Shown here piece after piece: positions 25,683-36,395 of a DNA stretch of 64,000 nt (positions within the stretch are counted from its first letter, which is position 1; each line of letters opens with the position of its first letter). The notes beneath the pieces were generated by a model. The model did no database searches. It saw only the letters and a list, made by a program, of their open reading frames with translations, and was not told the origin of the DNA. This DNA is from Leptotrichia sp. OH3620_COT-345. Lineage in GTDB: Bacteria > Fusobacteriota > Fusobacteriia > Fusobacteriales > Leptotrichiaceae. The stretch is taken from NCBI RefSeq assembly GCF_003932895.1, contig NZ_RQYW01000004.1, positions 96,667 through 160,666 of the forward strand. The letters run 5' to 3'. Both the position numbers and the translations under genes were made by a program.

Positions 25683-27184
25683 TATTCATTTCCTCTTATT
25701 TTTCTTTCGAGTATTTTTGAGTTTTCCCTTGCTCCTAAACCGAATACGACCGTCTGCTGTATTACCTGTTCATTTCTATGAAGTTTTTCCATTTCAGATT
25801 TTTTAACAAGATACCCTGTAATTCTTATTACATCAGCATCGGTAGAATATACTGAAAAATATCTCATTCCCTCCTTAAACGCTCCTTTTATAATATCCAG
25901 AATGGATTCAGGATTTTTTGAAGCCATTTCATCAAAAGGGAAAATATCTCCTATCCCTGACTTGAAATAAGGGTGAAATTTTGCAGTCTGTTTTATATGT
26001 TTAGGTAGTGCAGGCTCATCTCCTATCGGTATTCTGCAACCCGGACTTATCCCGTAATCTGTATCTATGCCTACTTGTGCATGAAGTACATAGTGATTAT
26101 CGGTAATTTCACAGTATTTAACTTTATAATTATGTACATATTCCTGAAGTTTTTCTATGATTTTTACTCCCAAATCATCTGCATAACGGCCCCAGCCAAA
26201 TCTGTCTTCCTGCTTTTCCGCACCGATTATTTTATTTACACATTCAGCCAGTCCGACTACTCCGAACATTCCGCTAAATCTGTCTCTATGTATAAGTTCT
26301 TCCTTTGCAAGAAAACTTGATTCGAAAAATCCACTTTCTTCCACTAAAAACTTTACTCTTTCATCCATATATCTTGCCATTCTGTTTACTGCATCAGGCA
26401 ATATATGACTAAGTAAATCTTCTTCATTTTTTGCTTCTTCTACCAATTTTGCAAGATTGAGTCTTACAAGAGTATAAGCCCCTCCTCCGATACTCAGTCC
26501 GTTATAACAGCTTGCTATTGCATAGTCTTTTCCGTAAAAATCTTTCTGAAACATTTTATAGTTGGAAAAACTCGGTTTTGCTACTTTCAGACTTGTTTCT
26601 ATAGCCTGAACCGCAAAATCGTCAGGAGTTATATCCTCATCATATTTCAAAGTCAGATTAGGTGTCATTGTATCCAGTTCCACAGTAGCTTTTAAAATCA
26701 TTTCTCCTGCTTTTGTTTTATGAGGCCCTAAATTTGCATGACAAAAAGAATCTGTAATTGTTCTGTCTATTTGCAACAAAAAAAGTTTTATAGCTTTGTA
26801 AGCTTCTTCTTCATCTTTTATATACGGTTCAAGTAATGTGTCTATATTTCCGAGATAAACAGGATATGACGTAATAGACGGTACGTGATTATAAAGTATA
26901 AGTAAATTTGTAGTAGCTTCCCATATATCTTTTGCAGGCTTTATATCAAGAAATTTACTCCCCTGTTTCATAAATTTTTCATAGTCGGGAGTAATATATC
27001 TGGCTCTGTAAGGAGCATTCCCTTCAAATAAATCGCATATTATGCCTTTATCTCTATATTCTTGAATATCAGGAGTGATATTCAGCACATTTAAAGTCCC
27101 TTCGGCAGCTCCTGCCAATTGTCGTAACTTCTGTTCATAAGTTAATACATTATTTTTTATAATTGATAAAATTTGCTCCGACAT
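25682..27184 (-). CDS. yjjI: YjjI family glycyl-radical enzyme
   Basis: A 500-residue protein of the YjjI family, a poorly characterised branch of glycyl-radical enzymes. Near the C-terminus RITGYLVK has the glycine (about residue 457) expected to carry the radical, as in the RVxGY loop of pyruvate formate-lyase. SCYNGLSIGGGAYTLVRLNL in the middle likely holds the active-site cysteine. The start has AGGAGG five bases upstream; the 21-codon upstream extension is basic and unsupported. The reaction of YjjI is not established to my knowledge. The enzyme should be oxygen-sensitive, which agrees with an anaerobe. Confidence 0.85.
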   Translation of the reverse strand: MSEQILSIIKNNVLTYEQKLRQLAGAAEGTLNVLNITPDIQEYRDKGIICDLFEGNAPYRARYITPDYEKFMKQGSKFLDIKPAKDIWEATTNLLILYNHVPSITSYPVYLGNIDTLLEPYIKDEEEAYKAIKLFLLQIDRTITDSFCHANLGPHKTKAGEMILKATVELDTMTPNLTLKYDEDITPDDFAVQAIETSLKVAKPSFSNYKMFQKDFYGKDYAIASCYNGLSIGGGAYTLVRLNLAKLVEEAKNEEDLLSHILPDAVNRMARYMDERVKFLVEESGFFESSFLAKEELIHRDRFSGMFGVVGLAECVNKIIGAEKQEDRFGWGRYADDLGVKIIEKLQEYVHNYKVKYCEITDNHYVLHAQVGIDTDYGISPGCRIPIGDEPALPKHIKQTAKFHPYFKSGIGDIFPFDEMASKNPESILDIIKGAFKEGMRYFSVYSTDADVIRITGYLVKKSEMEKLHRNEQVIQQTVVFGLGARENSKILERKIRGNE

Positions 27185-27442
27185 TGATTTCCTCCTAATT
27201 ATTTTTACTATATAACCTTTATTTTTATATCTGAATTTTATCATCATACTTTTTTCTTTGAATATTAATATTTTACCATATTTTTTGCTTAAAATCTACA
27301 ATTGCAACTCTAAATGTTACTTGCTGTTTATTTAAATATTAATTTCTTAATTTTAATCTTAAATTAAAAATATTAAATTCTATAAAAAATTAAAATCTAT
27401 ATATTAAAAATAAAACTGATAATTGTAAAAAGAATCAAAAGC

Positions 27443-27955
27443 TCAGTTTTTCCGTTTCTTTTTTTCTCTTTTTATTTTTCTGAACTCCCAAGGAGATATA
27501 TAATTTTTTTTGGCAAATATTCCGAGTTTATTTTTTTGGGCAGCTTCCTGATACTGCTTCATTCTGACATTTTTTTTATCATATTTTTCATACCACCACG
27601 CATTTCCGGTCTTTACCATTTTTTCATTTATATTCTCGTTGTTATAATAAACTGTTCCTAACACTCTTCCGTATCTGTCCTTTTTCTTTCCATAAATTTT
27701 GACATTTTTATTTCTTATAAAGTTTATTAATGTTTGTTTGCTTTCATAACCGTAATCCTGATTAATTTCAGGTGCATCTATTCCGAACAGTCTTACTTTA
27801 ATCAATTCTCCTGTTTCTTTATCGTTTTCCGTTCTTTTCACTGCTACTGTATCTCCGTCACTTACATACAGTACTTTATAATTTTCTGCAAAACATGGTA
27901 CATATATTATCAGAATGAATACCAATAATCCCAGTATTTTATTTATTTTTTTCAT
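27443..27955 (-). CDS. Secreted thermonuclease-family (SNase-like) nuclease
   Basis: A 170-residue protein with a signal peptide (MKKINKILGLLVFILIIYVPCFA) followed by an SNase domain. The domain shows YVSDGDTVAV, VRLFGIDAPEINQ with the Ca-binding and catalytic residues, and KDRYGRVLGTVYYNNENIN. It ends in a basic tail (KIKREKKKRKN). Such nucleases degrade DNA or RNA outside the cytoplasm, for nutrition or biofilm remodelling. The long gap upstream and its lone position suggest a single-gene unit. Confidence 0.9.
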   Translation of the reverse strand: MKKINKILGLLVFILIIYVPCFAENYKVLYVSDGDTVAVKRTENDKETGELIKVRLFGIDAPEINQDYGYESKQTLINFIRNKNVKIYGKKKDRYGRVLGTVYYNNENINEKMVKTGNAWWYEKYDKKNVRMKQYQEAAQKNKLGIFAKKNYISPWEFRKIKREKKKRKN

Positions 27956-28049
27956 TTTTCAAATTCCTTTCCTTGTTACAAAATTATACTACATTTTTTA
28001 AATTTAAGACATCTAATATTTGATTAATATTTTTTTATTTTTTCTCTTT

Positions 28050-28074
28050 TTATATCATGAATTATATGATATAA
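28050..28074. promoter_or_regulatory. Inverted repeat ahead of the 95-residue membrane protein gene
   Basis: TTATATCAT and ATGATATAA are separated by seven bases, about 30 bases before the ATG. The right arm contains a TATAAT-like -10 element, so this may be a promoter with an overlapping operator. Confidence 0.3.
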
Positions 28075-28104
28075 TTTTCAAAATTACTATGAAAGGAATA
28101 TTTT

Positions 28105-28392
28105 ATGGAATTTTTATTTTTAATTTTTATTGTTATATTTGTCTTACTTGCATGGGGAGGGCTTTCATATCTTATGTACTACTCTGTATCCATAGGAATG
28201 AAAAAAAGAATTAATTCCCCTAAAATAACAGACGAAAAAATTTTAAAGGATTACAAAACTTTAAACAATTTTATCGGTCTATTTATTTTTTATGGCGGAA
28301 TTGTAGGATTTTTCTTAGCCAAAAAAAAGTTTATTCCTGAACTAAAAAAGATATTAGAAGAAAAAATGAGAGAAAGAAATATTTCTTTTTAA
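28105..28392 (+). CDS. Hypothetical small membrane protein
   Basis: A 95-residue protein that I do not recognise. It has one hydrophobic segment at the N-terminus (FLFLIFIVIFVLLAWGGLSY), a charged middle, a second hydrophobic segment (FIGLFIFYGGIVGFFLA) and a basic, helical C-terminus. AAAGGA precedes the ATG at good distance. It stands alone on the plus strand between minus-strand genes. Confidence 0.7.
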   Translation: MEFLFLIFIVIFVLLAWGGLSYLMYYSVSIGMKKRINSPKITDEKILKDYKTLNNFIGLFIFYGGIVGFFLAKKKFIPELKKILEEKMRERNISF

Positions 28393-28546
28393 ACATTAAA
28401 AAAGAAATTATTAAATCAAAGCTTCAAAGCAGACTGTATAATTAATTAAGAGAATTTTACAGTTGGATAATAATTAAAACAATAAAAATCATATTTATGA
28501 ATCATTTAAAACCTCATAGATATGATTTTTATATTTTAGTTTATTT

Positions 28547-28997
28547 TTATTTATCAGTCAGTTCATGTATTTTGTTTTTGTTCTGTTTTTTTATAATCCC
28601 TTTATTTTTCCAATGCCTGTTTAAAATTATCTTCTTCAAATCATTAATATCTAAAAATGTATATTCAAGATTGTACTTTCCAAATATGTTATTTATAATT
28701 CTATATATTTCCTCATAAATATCCATTCCGAGTATTATATGACTTTCTGTTTTAAACATTGTAAATATTGACATTATCGCTGTCGTTCCTGAAGAAAAAA
28801 CATAAGCGGTTTTTCCATTTTCCAACACGTCAACCGTTTTTTCAGCTCGGCTCTTATAGTTGAAGACATTCTTCCATATTCAAATTCCTGTTCTCTTCCA
28901 AATTTCCTTACAGAAAATGCAAAGGTCATATTAATTGTACTTCCTCATATTTTTTCTTTTTCCTCAATTCCATGTATTGCTTTTGTTTCAAATTCTA
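28547..28997 (-). pseudogene. Decayed cystathionine gamma-synthase/lyase-like PLP enzyme, N-terminal fragment
   Basis: Reading the minus strand across frames gives pieces of the trans-sulfuration enzyme N-terminus. FETKAIHG comes first, then the TFAFSVRKFGREQEFEYGR segment, and then ENGKTAYVFSSGTTAIMSI, which matches the PLP-enzyme motif of the Cys/Met metabolism family. The three pieces lie in different frames with stops between, so several frameshifts have accumulated. The last 93-codon frame ends in DINDLKKIILNRHWKNKG, and the catalytic-lysine domain is absent. It is a truncated relic with no start codon. It was probably a gene for methionine or homocysteine metabolism. Confidence 0.75.
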
Positions 28998-29007
28998 TAT
29001 TTGTTCC

Positions 29008-29526
29008 TCATTTTTCTTTTAAAATTTTTTCAAATGCTATTCTTTTTTCATTACTTCTGTTTAAATAAATTATTCCACAATAAATAAAGCCGTTTTTCAT
29101 TAAAAGTCTTTTCATCGGTTCATTATTTTCATGAGTATCTATTTTTATACTGTATATTTTATTTTCAATACATATTTTTTCGGCATTCCTCAAAATTTCC
29201 GTCCCGATATTCTGCTTTTTTATTTTATCGTTTACAGCTATTCTATGTATTACACAATATTTATCATCATATGTCAGCCATTTTCCATTTTCTATTTTGT
29301 CATAATCTTTTTCTCTCCGAAATGAAATCACTACTGTTCCTGCTATTTTTCCGTCTTTTTCATATATATAAGATTCTCTTTTTTCTATATCTCTTAATAT
29401 TGTCTTTTCATCAGGATATCCATCCTGCCATTGGTCTATTCCCATTCTGCCCATTTCTTTCCGGGCTTTTCCTATTATCTTCATTATGTCTTCCAAATTG
29501 TTTTTTTCAGCTTTTTTAAATATCAT
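29008..29526 (-). CDS. GNAT family N-acetyltransferase
   Basis: A 172-residue acetyltransferase. The N-terminus (IFKKAEKNNLEDIMKIIGKA) and the acetyl-CoA loop VNDKIKKQNIGTEILRNAEK near residue 113 are typical of the GNAT fold, as is the RLLMKNGFIYCGIIYL tail. The substrate is unknown. The neighbour on its 3' side is a decayed gene, so the locus has been remodelled. Confidence 0.85.
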   Translation of the reverse strand: MIFKKAEKNNLEDIMKIIGKARKEMGRMGIDQWQDGYPDEKTILRDIEKRESYIYEKDGKIAGTVVISFRREKDYDKIENGKWLTYDDKYCVIHRIAVNDKIKKQNIGTEILRNAEKICIENKIYSIKIDTHENNEPMKRLLMKNGFIYCGIIYLNRSNEKRIAFEKILKEK

Positions 29527-29919
29527 ATTATCTCCTTGACAGTATAATGTATTTATTTTATTTTACCATATTATTTAAATATCTTCCAACTCAATGTCAA
29601 AATCGGAAATGAGAAAAGTTTCGTAATCTAAAAAAATCTAAATTATATTAACTTTTTTAAGTTATCAAATTTTTCCCCACAAGATATTCTTTCTATTACT
29701 CTTATTATAATGTTTAATTCCTATAAATCCATTATTTATATTATATTTTTTATTTCTTTATTCTAATTATATAATGTTCCGTTTAATTTCATTATATTTT
29801 TTAATACTGTTAATGTTACTTTTGTTCTTTTCAATTTCTATCTGACTAGACAACTTCACTCAAGTAATTTTTTTCTCCTTTCTTAATGTTCAACCTAAAA
29901 ACACAATACTGTAAATTAT

Positions 29920-30130
29920 TCATACCATTTTTATTCTATAGATATTATAAACACTATTTCCTTTATACTTTTGATTAATCATATAAACACTTTCCTTTCT
30001 TTAATAGCAGCTTGAACAACTCTATTATATCGGAAGATGTTTTTTGTTGCAAACTTACGTTTCCACACCCGCATAGCAGGTGGTTTTATGTTTCGCACGC
30101 TTTGCGTACCTAACTGACTTAAGTCAATAA
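29920..30130 (-). mobile_element. Relic of an IS200/IS605-family element (left end and tnpA start)
   Basis: On the minus strand, GTACGCAAAGCGTGCG is followed by a foldback hairpin CCACCTGC/GCGGGTGTGG, as in IS200/IS605 subterminal structures. About 80 bases later GGAAAG precedes an ATG that opens MINQKYKGNSVYNIYRIKMV and then stops. The family's TnpA proteins commonly start with a similar NxKYKxxxxSVYNIxYHMV stretch, so this looks like the broken first 20 codons. The outer border is near the palindrome TGACTTAAGTCA (30115-30126). No further transposase sequence remains. Confidence 0.5.
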
Positions 30131-30156
30131 TAAAAATCCGGACAGAATGTCCGGAT
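30131..30156 (-). terminator. Perfect hairpin with minus-strand T run
   Basis: ATCCGGACA and TGTCCGGAT pair perfectly around a three-base loop. On the minus strand TTTTTATTATT follows, as in a Rho-independent terminator. It lies about 255 bases after dnaJ, so it may end the dnaJ transcript or a separate small RNA. Confidence 0.7.
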
Positions 30157-30410
30157 ACCTTATTTATTATTAGTGTATCAAGACACTTTTTTATTATTTT
30201 TTCAATAATTTTAAAAGACTTATCTTACACACATATATCATTATATTTTTTTATTTTGCATTTATTTTGCATTTTATATAATAACTATACCATATCAAAA
30301 AGGAAATATAAAATTTAATTTTTTAATATAATTTATATATTTTATATAAAAATTTAAAACTATTTTTTATTTTAATTAATTTAAAATCAGTAGTTTTAAA
30401 ATTCCCTTTT

Positions 30411-31568
30411 TTATTCTTCTCCTTTAAAGAATTTTTTCATCTTATCAATGAAAGAATGAGATTCTTTATAATTTTTCTTTCCTAAAGATTCATCAAATTC
30501 TTTAAGTATTTTTTTCTGTTTTTCAGTTAAATTCGCAGGAGTTTCTATTTTTATTTCAATTATTTCCGAACCTCTTCTATCCCTGTAAGTTATACCTTTT
30601 TCTTTTAATCTGAATATTTTACCGTTTTGGGTTCCCTCTGGTATTTTTATTTTCATTTTTCCGTCAAGAGTAGGAATTTCAGCTTCTCCTCCTAATATCG
30701 CCGTTGTCATTCCTATAGGTACTTCACAATAAATATCATATCCGTTACGTTTAAATATTTCATGCTCTTTTACAGTGATAAATATATAGAGGTCTCCATA
30801 TACTCCATCATTTTCTCCTGCATCTCCTCCGTCTGTCACTCTTACTCTATCCCCTGTTTCCAGTCCCGACTGAATTCTTATTTTCTTTGTAACCGTTTCC
30901 TTTTCTACTCCCGAACCATGACATGTATGACATTCTTTTTCAGGAACTTTCCCTGTTCCGTGACATTTGTCACACTCGTGAACTACCGTCTGAATACCGA
31001 ATATAGATCTCTGCTGTGTTCTTATTTGTCCTGAACCGTGACATTTATCACACGTTTTCATACTGTGTCCCGGCTCTGCTCCTGAACCGTGGCAGGTTTT
31101 ACATTTTCCCTTTCTTTTGTATTTTATTTCTTTTTCCGTTCCGAATGCCACTTCTTCCAATGTAAGTGTCAAGTTATATCTCAGGTCGGCTCCTTCTTTT
31201 ACTCTCGGTCCTCTATTCGCACGACTTCTTCCACCTCCGAACATGCCTCCGAGTATATCTCCCAAATCAATGTCTTCAAAGCCTCCAAAACCGCCAAATC
31301 CTTCAAAGCCTCCGAATCCTCCCTGTCCGAAGCCTCCACCCTGCTCAAATGCCGCATGCCCGTACTGATCATAAGCTGCTCTTTTCTGAGGATCGCTCAA
31401 GACCTCATTTGCTTCCTGCACTTCCTTAAATTTAGCTTCCGCTTCTTTGTTGTCTTTATTCATATCAGGATGATATTTTTTAGCCATTGTCCTGTAAGCT
31501 TTTTTTATATCTTGCTCACTTGCATTTTTAGGTATTCCCAATATTTCATAATAATCTCTTTTTGCCAT
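30411..31568 (-). CDS. dnaJ: Chaperone DnaJ
   Basis: A 385-residue type I J-protein. The J domain (1-70) has the HPD motif (KKYHPDMN) that stimulates DnaK's ATPase. A Gly/Phe-rich linker follows (about 74-110). Four zinc-binding CxxCxGxG repeats ([24 protein letters not shown] and CHTCHGSG) lie at about 155-225, and the substrate-binding C-terminal domains complete it. Length and motifs are complete. It is 2.3 kb from dnaK, with an aldose epimerase-like gene, a membrane protein gene and a decayed stretch in between. Confidence 0.97.
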   Translation of the reverse strand: MAKRDYYEILGIPKNASEQDIKKAYRTMAKKYHPDMNKDNKEAEAKFKEVQEANEVLSDPQKRAAYDQYGHAAFEQGGGFGQGGFGGFEGFGGFGGFEDIDLGDILGGMFGGGRSRANRGPRVKEGADLRYNLTLTLEEVAFGTEKEIKYKRKGKCKTCHGSGAEPGHSMKTCDKCHGSGQIRTQQRSIFGIQTVVHECDKCHGTGKVPEKECHTCHGSGVEKETVTKKIRIQSGLETGDRVRVTDGGDAGENDGVYGDLYIFITVKEHEIFKRNGYDIYCEVPIGMTTAILGGEAEIPTLDGKMKIKIPEGTQNGKIFRLKEKGITYRDRRGSEIIEIKIETPANLTEKQKKILKEFDESLGKKNYKESHSFIDKMKKFFKGEE

Positions 31569-31699
31569 TTCTAATTATAGAATTATTTTAAACTCAGTTT
31601 TCTCTATATTTTTATAAATATTTTAAATTATGTAAAAACCAGAGTCAAAATAAACATCGTTTAAAATATTCCTTCTCCTTTCTTTTTATACCGTTTCAT

Positions 31700-32575
31700 T
31701 TACAGGGTTCCTATTATGAAAAGTCTTGCAGTAAAAGTTTCATTTCCCCCAAGTTTTTCTATTCCCTTTTTTTCTTCAAGCTTTCCGTTAAAGTCTGCAA
31801 AATCTGAAATTCCGTACCATGGTTCTATACAGACAAAAGGTGCTGAAGGCTTACTCCAAAATGCCACATATGGAAAACCTTCATAATTTACAGTTATTTT
31901 CTTACTGCTTTTGTTACATTTTATAGCTACTTCTTTTGATTCTGTATTTTTAAATATTAAAGCATCATTGTCAAATATTGTATCAGTTAATTTTATTATT
32001 TTTTCATTTTTCAGATAATCATATTTCTCGCTCAGAACAAGGGATTTTTCCAGTTTATATATTTGTGCTGTTTCTTCTTTTTCAAATTCCAAAAAATAAT
32101 TATTCAAATTTATTCCATTATTTAATTCAAGTGCAAAGGCGGGATGTGCTCCCAATGAAAAATACATAATTTCAGAATTTCTGTTTACAACCTCGTATTT
32201 TATTTCAAGGCTATTTTCTTTTATTGTATAAATTATAAAAAAATCAAATTCAAAAGGGTACTTTTTCAGTGTTTCTTCATTGGAAGAAAACTTAAACTTC
32301 AAAAAATCTTCTCCTTTTTCAATTAATTCAAAATTATAGTCCCTTGCAAATCCATGTCTTGTAGTTACTTCATATTCCTTATTTCCATATGTATATTTCC
32401 CATCTTTTATTATTCCTATGAAGGGAAACAGTACCGGAGAACTTCCCTCCCAAAATTCAGGATTTCTATCCCATATAAATTCTTCTCCATTTATTTTATA
32501 ACTGTATAATTCTGCTCCTTTTGTAAATACTCCAATTTCCACATTTCCCAATTTTAAAATATGTACTTTATCCAT
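31700..32575 (-). CDS. Aldose 1-epimerase family protein (LacX-like)
   Basis: A 291-residue beta-sandwich mutarotase-like protein with VEIGVFTKGAELYSYKINGE at the start, EGSSPVLFPFIG, TRHGFARDY, the SLGAHPAFAL segment with the likely catalytic histidine, and the C-terminal CIEPWYGISDF. These match the LacX/YihR-like branch, distinct from the true GalM gene at 12.5 kb. The substrate is unknown. It lies between dnaJ and a small membrane protein gene on the same strand. Confidence 0.88.
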   Translation of the reverse strand: MDKVHILKLGNVEIGVFTKGAELYSYKINGEEFIWDRNPEFWEGSSPVLFPFIGIIKDGKYTYGNKEYEVTTRHGFARDYNFELIEKGEDFLKFKFSSNEETLKKYPFEFDFFIIYTIKENSLEIKYEVVNRNSEIMYFSLGAHPAFALELNNGINLNNYFLEFEKEETAQIYKLEKSLVLSEKYDYLKNEKIIKLTDTIFDNDALIFKNTESKEVAIKCNKSSKKITVNYEGFPYVAFWSKPSAPFVCIEPWYGISDFADFNGKLEEKKGIEKLGGNETFTARLFIIGTL

Positions 32576-32653
32576 TACTTTGACTCCTTTTTTGAATTTT
32601 ATTTTTTGATATCTTTATCAATTTACTATCTTTAATAATTTAAAAATTTTTCA

Positions 32654-33121
32654 TTAAAATTCCAAATACCACGAAAATAATAATAAAATCCAAATAAATA
32701 AAGTAAAAGGTATCATCCCAATTAATTTTATCATCTGAAAAATATCATAAATCTGACTTATATTTAAAAAAAACGTATTTATGAATAGTATAATTAATGT
32801 AAAAAATAAAATAAATAGCATAAAGTCTAAAATCGGATATTTTTTTAATATAGCCTTTTCATAGTTTCTATCGGCTAAATCAATAAAATAAAAAATATTT
32901 CTTATTCTCGGATTTTCCTCTTCTTTTAAAATATATATTAAATTTTTCAAAAAAAGTGAAGATAAAAAAATAAGTGTCACTATACCATATTGATATACAA
33001 AATTTTCAAAATTCATATCTTTTTTATTAAAATATTCCATCATCGCAGTATTAGCTATATAAAGTCCAAACCAGTATAAATACTTTTTATTAATTAATTT
33101 TTCCATATCAGTAACAGCCAT
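32654..33121 (-). CDS. Hypothetical membrane protein
   Basis: A 155-residue protein that I do not recognise. Its N-terminus is MAVTDMEKLINKKYLYWFGL, followed by four hydrophobic segments, including FVYQYGIVTLIFLSSLFLKN, ILDFMLFILFFTLIILFINT and a C-terminal LIGMIPFTLFIWILLLFSWY. I chose the ATG with AGGAG six bases upstream; the longer frame from 33157 lacks one. Nothing in its surroundings suggests a role. Confidence 0.7.
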   Translation of the reverse strand: MAVTDMEKLINKKYLYWFGLYIANTAMMEYFNKKDMNFENFVYQYGIVTLIFLSSLFLKNLIYILKEEENPRIRNIFYFIDLADRNYEKAILKKYPILDFMLFILFFTLIILFINTFFLNISQIYDIFQMIKLIGMIPFTLFIWILLLFSWYLEF

Positions 33122-33900
33122 ATAATCTCCTAAGATTTTATGAGATTTAAATATCAATTTCAGAAAAAATTATATTTATAACATCCTCTAAAATATTTTT
33201 TGGTAATGTTTCAATAATTTTATAATCCCTTATAATTTATATTCAGTGATTGATGTTCATTATAGTTGTACAATCTAATTTTATATGAATTTATTCGTTA
33301 AATTTGTAATCGGACAGACAAAAACTAATTTTGATACTTTATTGAAAGTATTATCGCTTACAACAACAGCAGGATAACAGCAGTCTATCTTTTCATGTCC
33401 GATTTACAAATTAAAATTTATTTTTATAATATCCCCCTACTTTATAATATTTATCTGCCTCTCTTCCCTCAGTTTATTTCTTGTGTTTCATATCATTATA
33501 ATTGACAAATAATTCTTTGTATTGTTTTCCTTTTTTTATTTTCAAATTACCTTTTTCTGGAATTATTTCTAATTCATCATTTTTCCCCTATTCAAAAATT
33601 CTAAAATGTTTTTCGATATTCTTATTCTCTGTCTATTTCCCTATTTTGAAACTCCAATAACTAACACATTGAACCTTCCTGCAATTTTAATATATACATA
33701 GTATATACTAAAATTGAAAAAAAACAAGAAAGCATTTTTTGTATCGCTTATTTTTTTGACAGTTTTATATTTTTTCTTTTTTCATCAAATTACTTAACTG
33801 TTTTCTAATTTCTTTATATTGATTTCCATTCTTTTTACACAAAGAAGGAGAAATAATTCCCCTTCCTTCCCTAATCCTATTTTTTAAATTATATTTTTTA
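33122..33900. other. 779-base region with decayed coding sequence
   Basis: No intact gene is seen. Minus-strand fragments such as KNGNQYKEIRKQLSNLMKKE (about 33760-33850) and NLKIKKGKQYKELFVNYNDM (about 33490-33560) look protein-like, but stops and frame changes separate them. They may be relics of one or two unknown genes. A small inverted-repeat element (33301-33412) lies at the right of the membrane protein gene. Confidence 0.45.
33301..33412. repeat. 112-bp segment bounded by inverted repeats
   Basis: The left end AATTTGTAATCGGACA and the right end, read on the other strand as AATTTGTAAATCGGACA, match except for one extra A. They flank about 80 bases without coding content, which could be a miniature mobile element or a large stem-loop. 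Confidence 0.45.
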
Positions 33901-35745
<1,845 letters not shown>

Positions 35746-35756
35746 TTAAAATTATT

Positions 35757-36371
35757 CTATTTTTTATTTACTGTCACCATTGCCGGTCTTATTACTTTCC
35801 CTTTCAGTTTATATCCTTTCTGGAATGTCTGAACAATGGCATCATTTTCAAATTCTTCTTTTGACTCTGTCATCATTGCCTGGTGTTCATAAGGGTTAAA
35901 TTCTTTTCCTTCAGTTTCTATTTCTTCCACTCCCTCTTCATTTAAAAGATTTTTCAAATTTCTTAAAATCATATTTACACCTTCAACTAAAGCATCAAAA
36001 TTTTTGGTTTCAATAGATGCAGCTTCCGCTCTTTCAAGATTGTCAATATTGTCCAGTAATTTTATTATTATTTCTTCGGAAGCATATTTTTTCATTTCAT
36101 TTACTTCAGCTTCCTTTCTTTTGGTAAAATTCTGGAATTCGGCAAGTTTTCTTGTATAAGCATCTTTCCATTCCTGAAGTTCCAGTTCCAGTTTTATTAC
36201 TTTCACTTCAGGAGTTTCAGGTTCTTCCTGTTTTTCATTAATTACATTTTCTTCTAAACTTTCGTAACTTTCCGAATCACCCGTATCTAAAATTTTCTCT
36301 TCACTATTTTCACTTTGAAATTCACTGATTTTTTCATCATTTACTTCATTCTCATAATCTTTTTCAGACAT
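35757..36371 (-). CDS. grpE: Nucleotide exchange factor GrpE
   Basis: A 204-residue protein. An acidic N-terminal region (about 1-55, with many Glu, Asp and Ser) precedes a long helix with ELQEWKDAYTRKLAEFQNFT, the conserved RAEAASIETKN helix, LEEEGVEEI-like sequence and the C-terminal beta domain ending VIRPAMVTVNKK. GrpE exchanges nucleotide on DnaK. It lies between hrcA and dnaK in the classical order hrcA-grpE-dnaK. Confidence 0.95.
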   Translation of the reverse strand: MSEKDYENEVNDEKISEFQSENSEEKILDTGDSESYESLEENVINEKQEEPETPEVKVIKLELELQEWKDAYTRKLAEFQNFTKRKEAEVNEMKKYASEEIIIKLLDNIDNLERAEAASIETKNFDALVEGVNMILRNLKNLLNEEGVEEIETEGKEFNPYEHQAMMTESKEEFENDAIVQTFQKGYKLKGKVIRPAMVTVNKK

Positions 36372-36395
36372 TTATTATTTTCATCTCCTTTACTG

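Larger units (their letters stand above)
29527..30410. other. 884-base region without intact genes
   Basis: No complete gene lies here. The middle holds a decayed IS200-like segment (29920-30130). A hairpin with a minus-strand T run (30131-30156) and a possible small RNA promoter further right complete the recognisable content. The stretch 29527-29910 is AT-rich with scattered short frames that I could not assign. Confidence 0.5.

Noticed and set aside
28497..28718. 73-codon plus-strand frame
   Set aside because: It lies opposite the decayed PLP-enzyme gene and is composed of Phe/Ile/Leu from AT-rich DNA.
30063..30156. Tandem hairpins considered as a CRISPR array
   Set aside because: The three hairpins differ in sequence and length, there are no regular spacers and no cas genes nearby. 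They fit IS end structures and a terminator better. No other direct-repeat array was seen in the window.
31089..31574. 161-codon plus-strand frame opposite dnaJ
   Set aside because: It is antisense to the conserved DnaJ motifs and shows no protein-like features or ribosome site.
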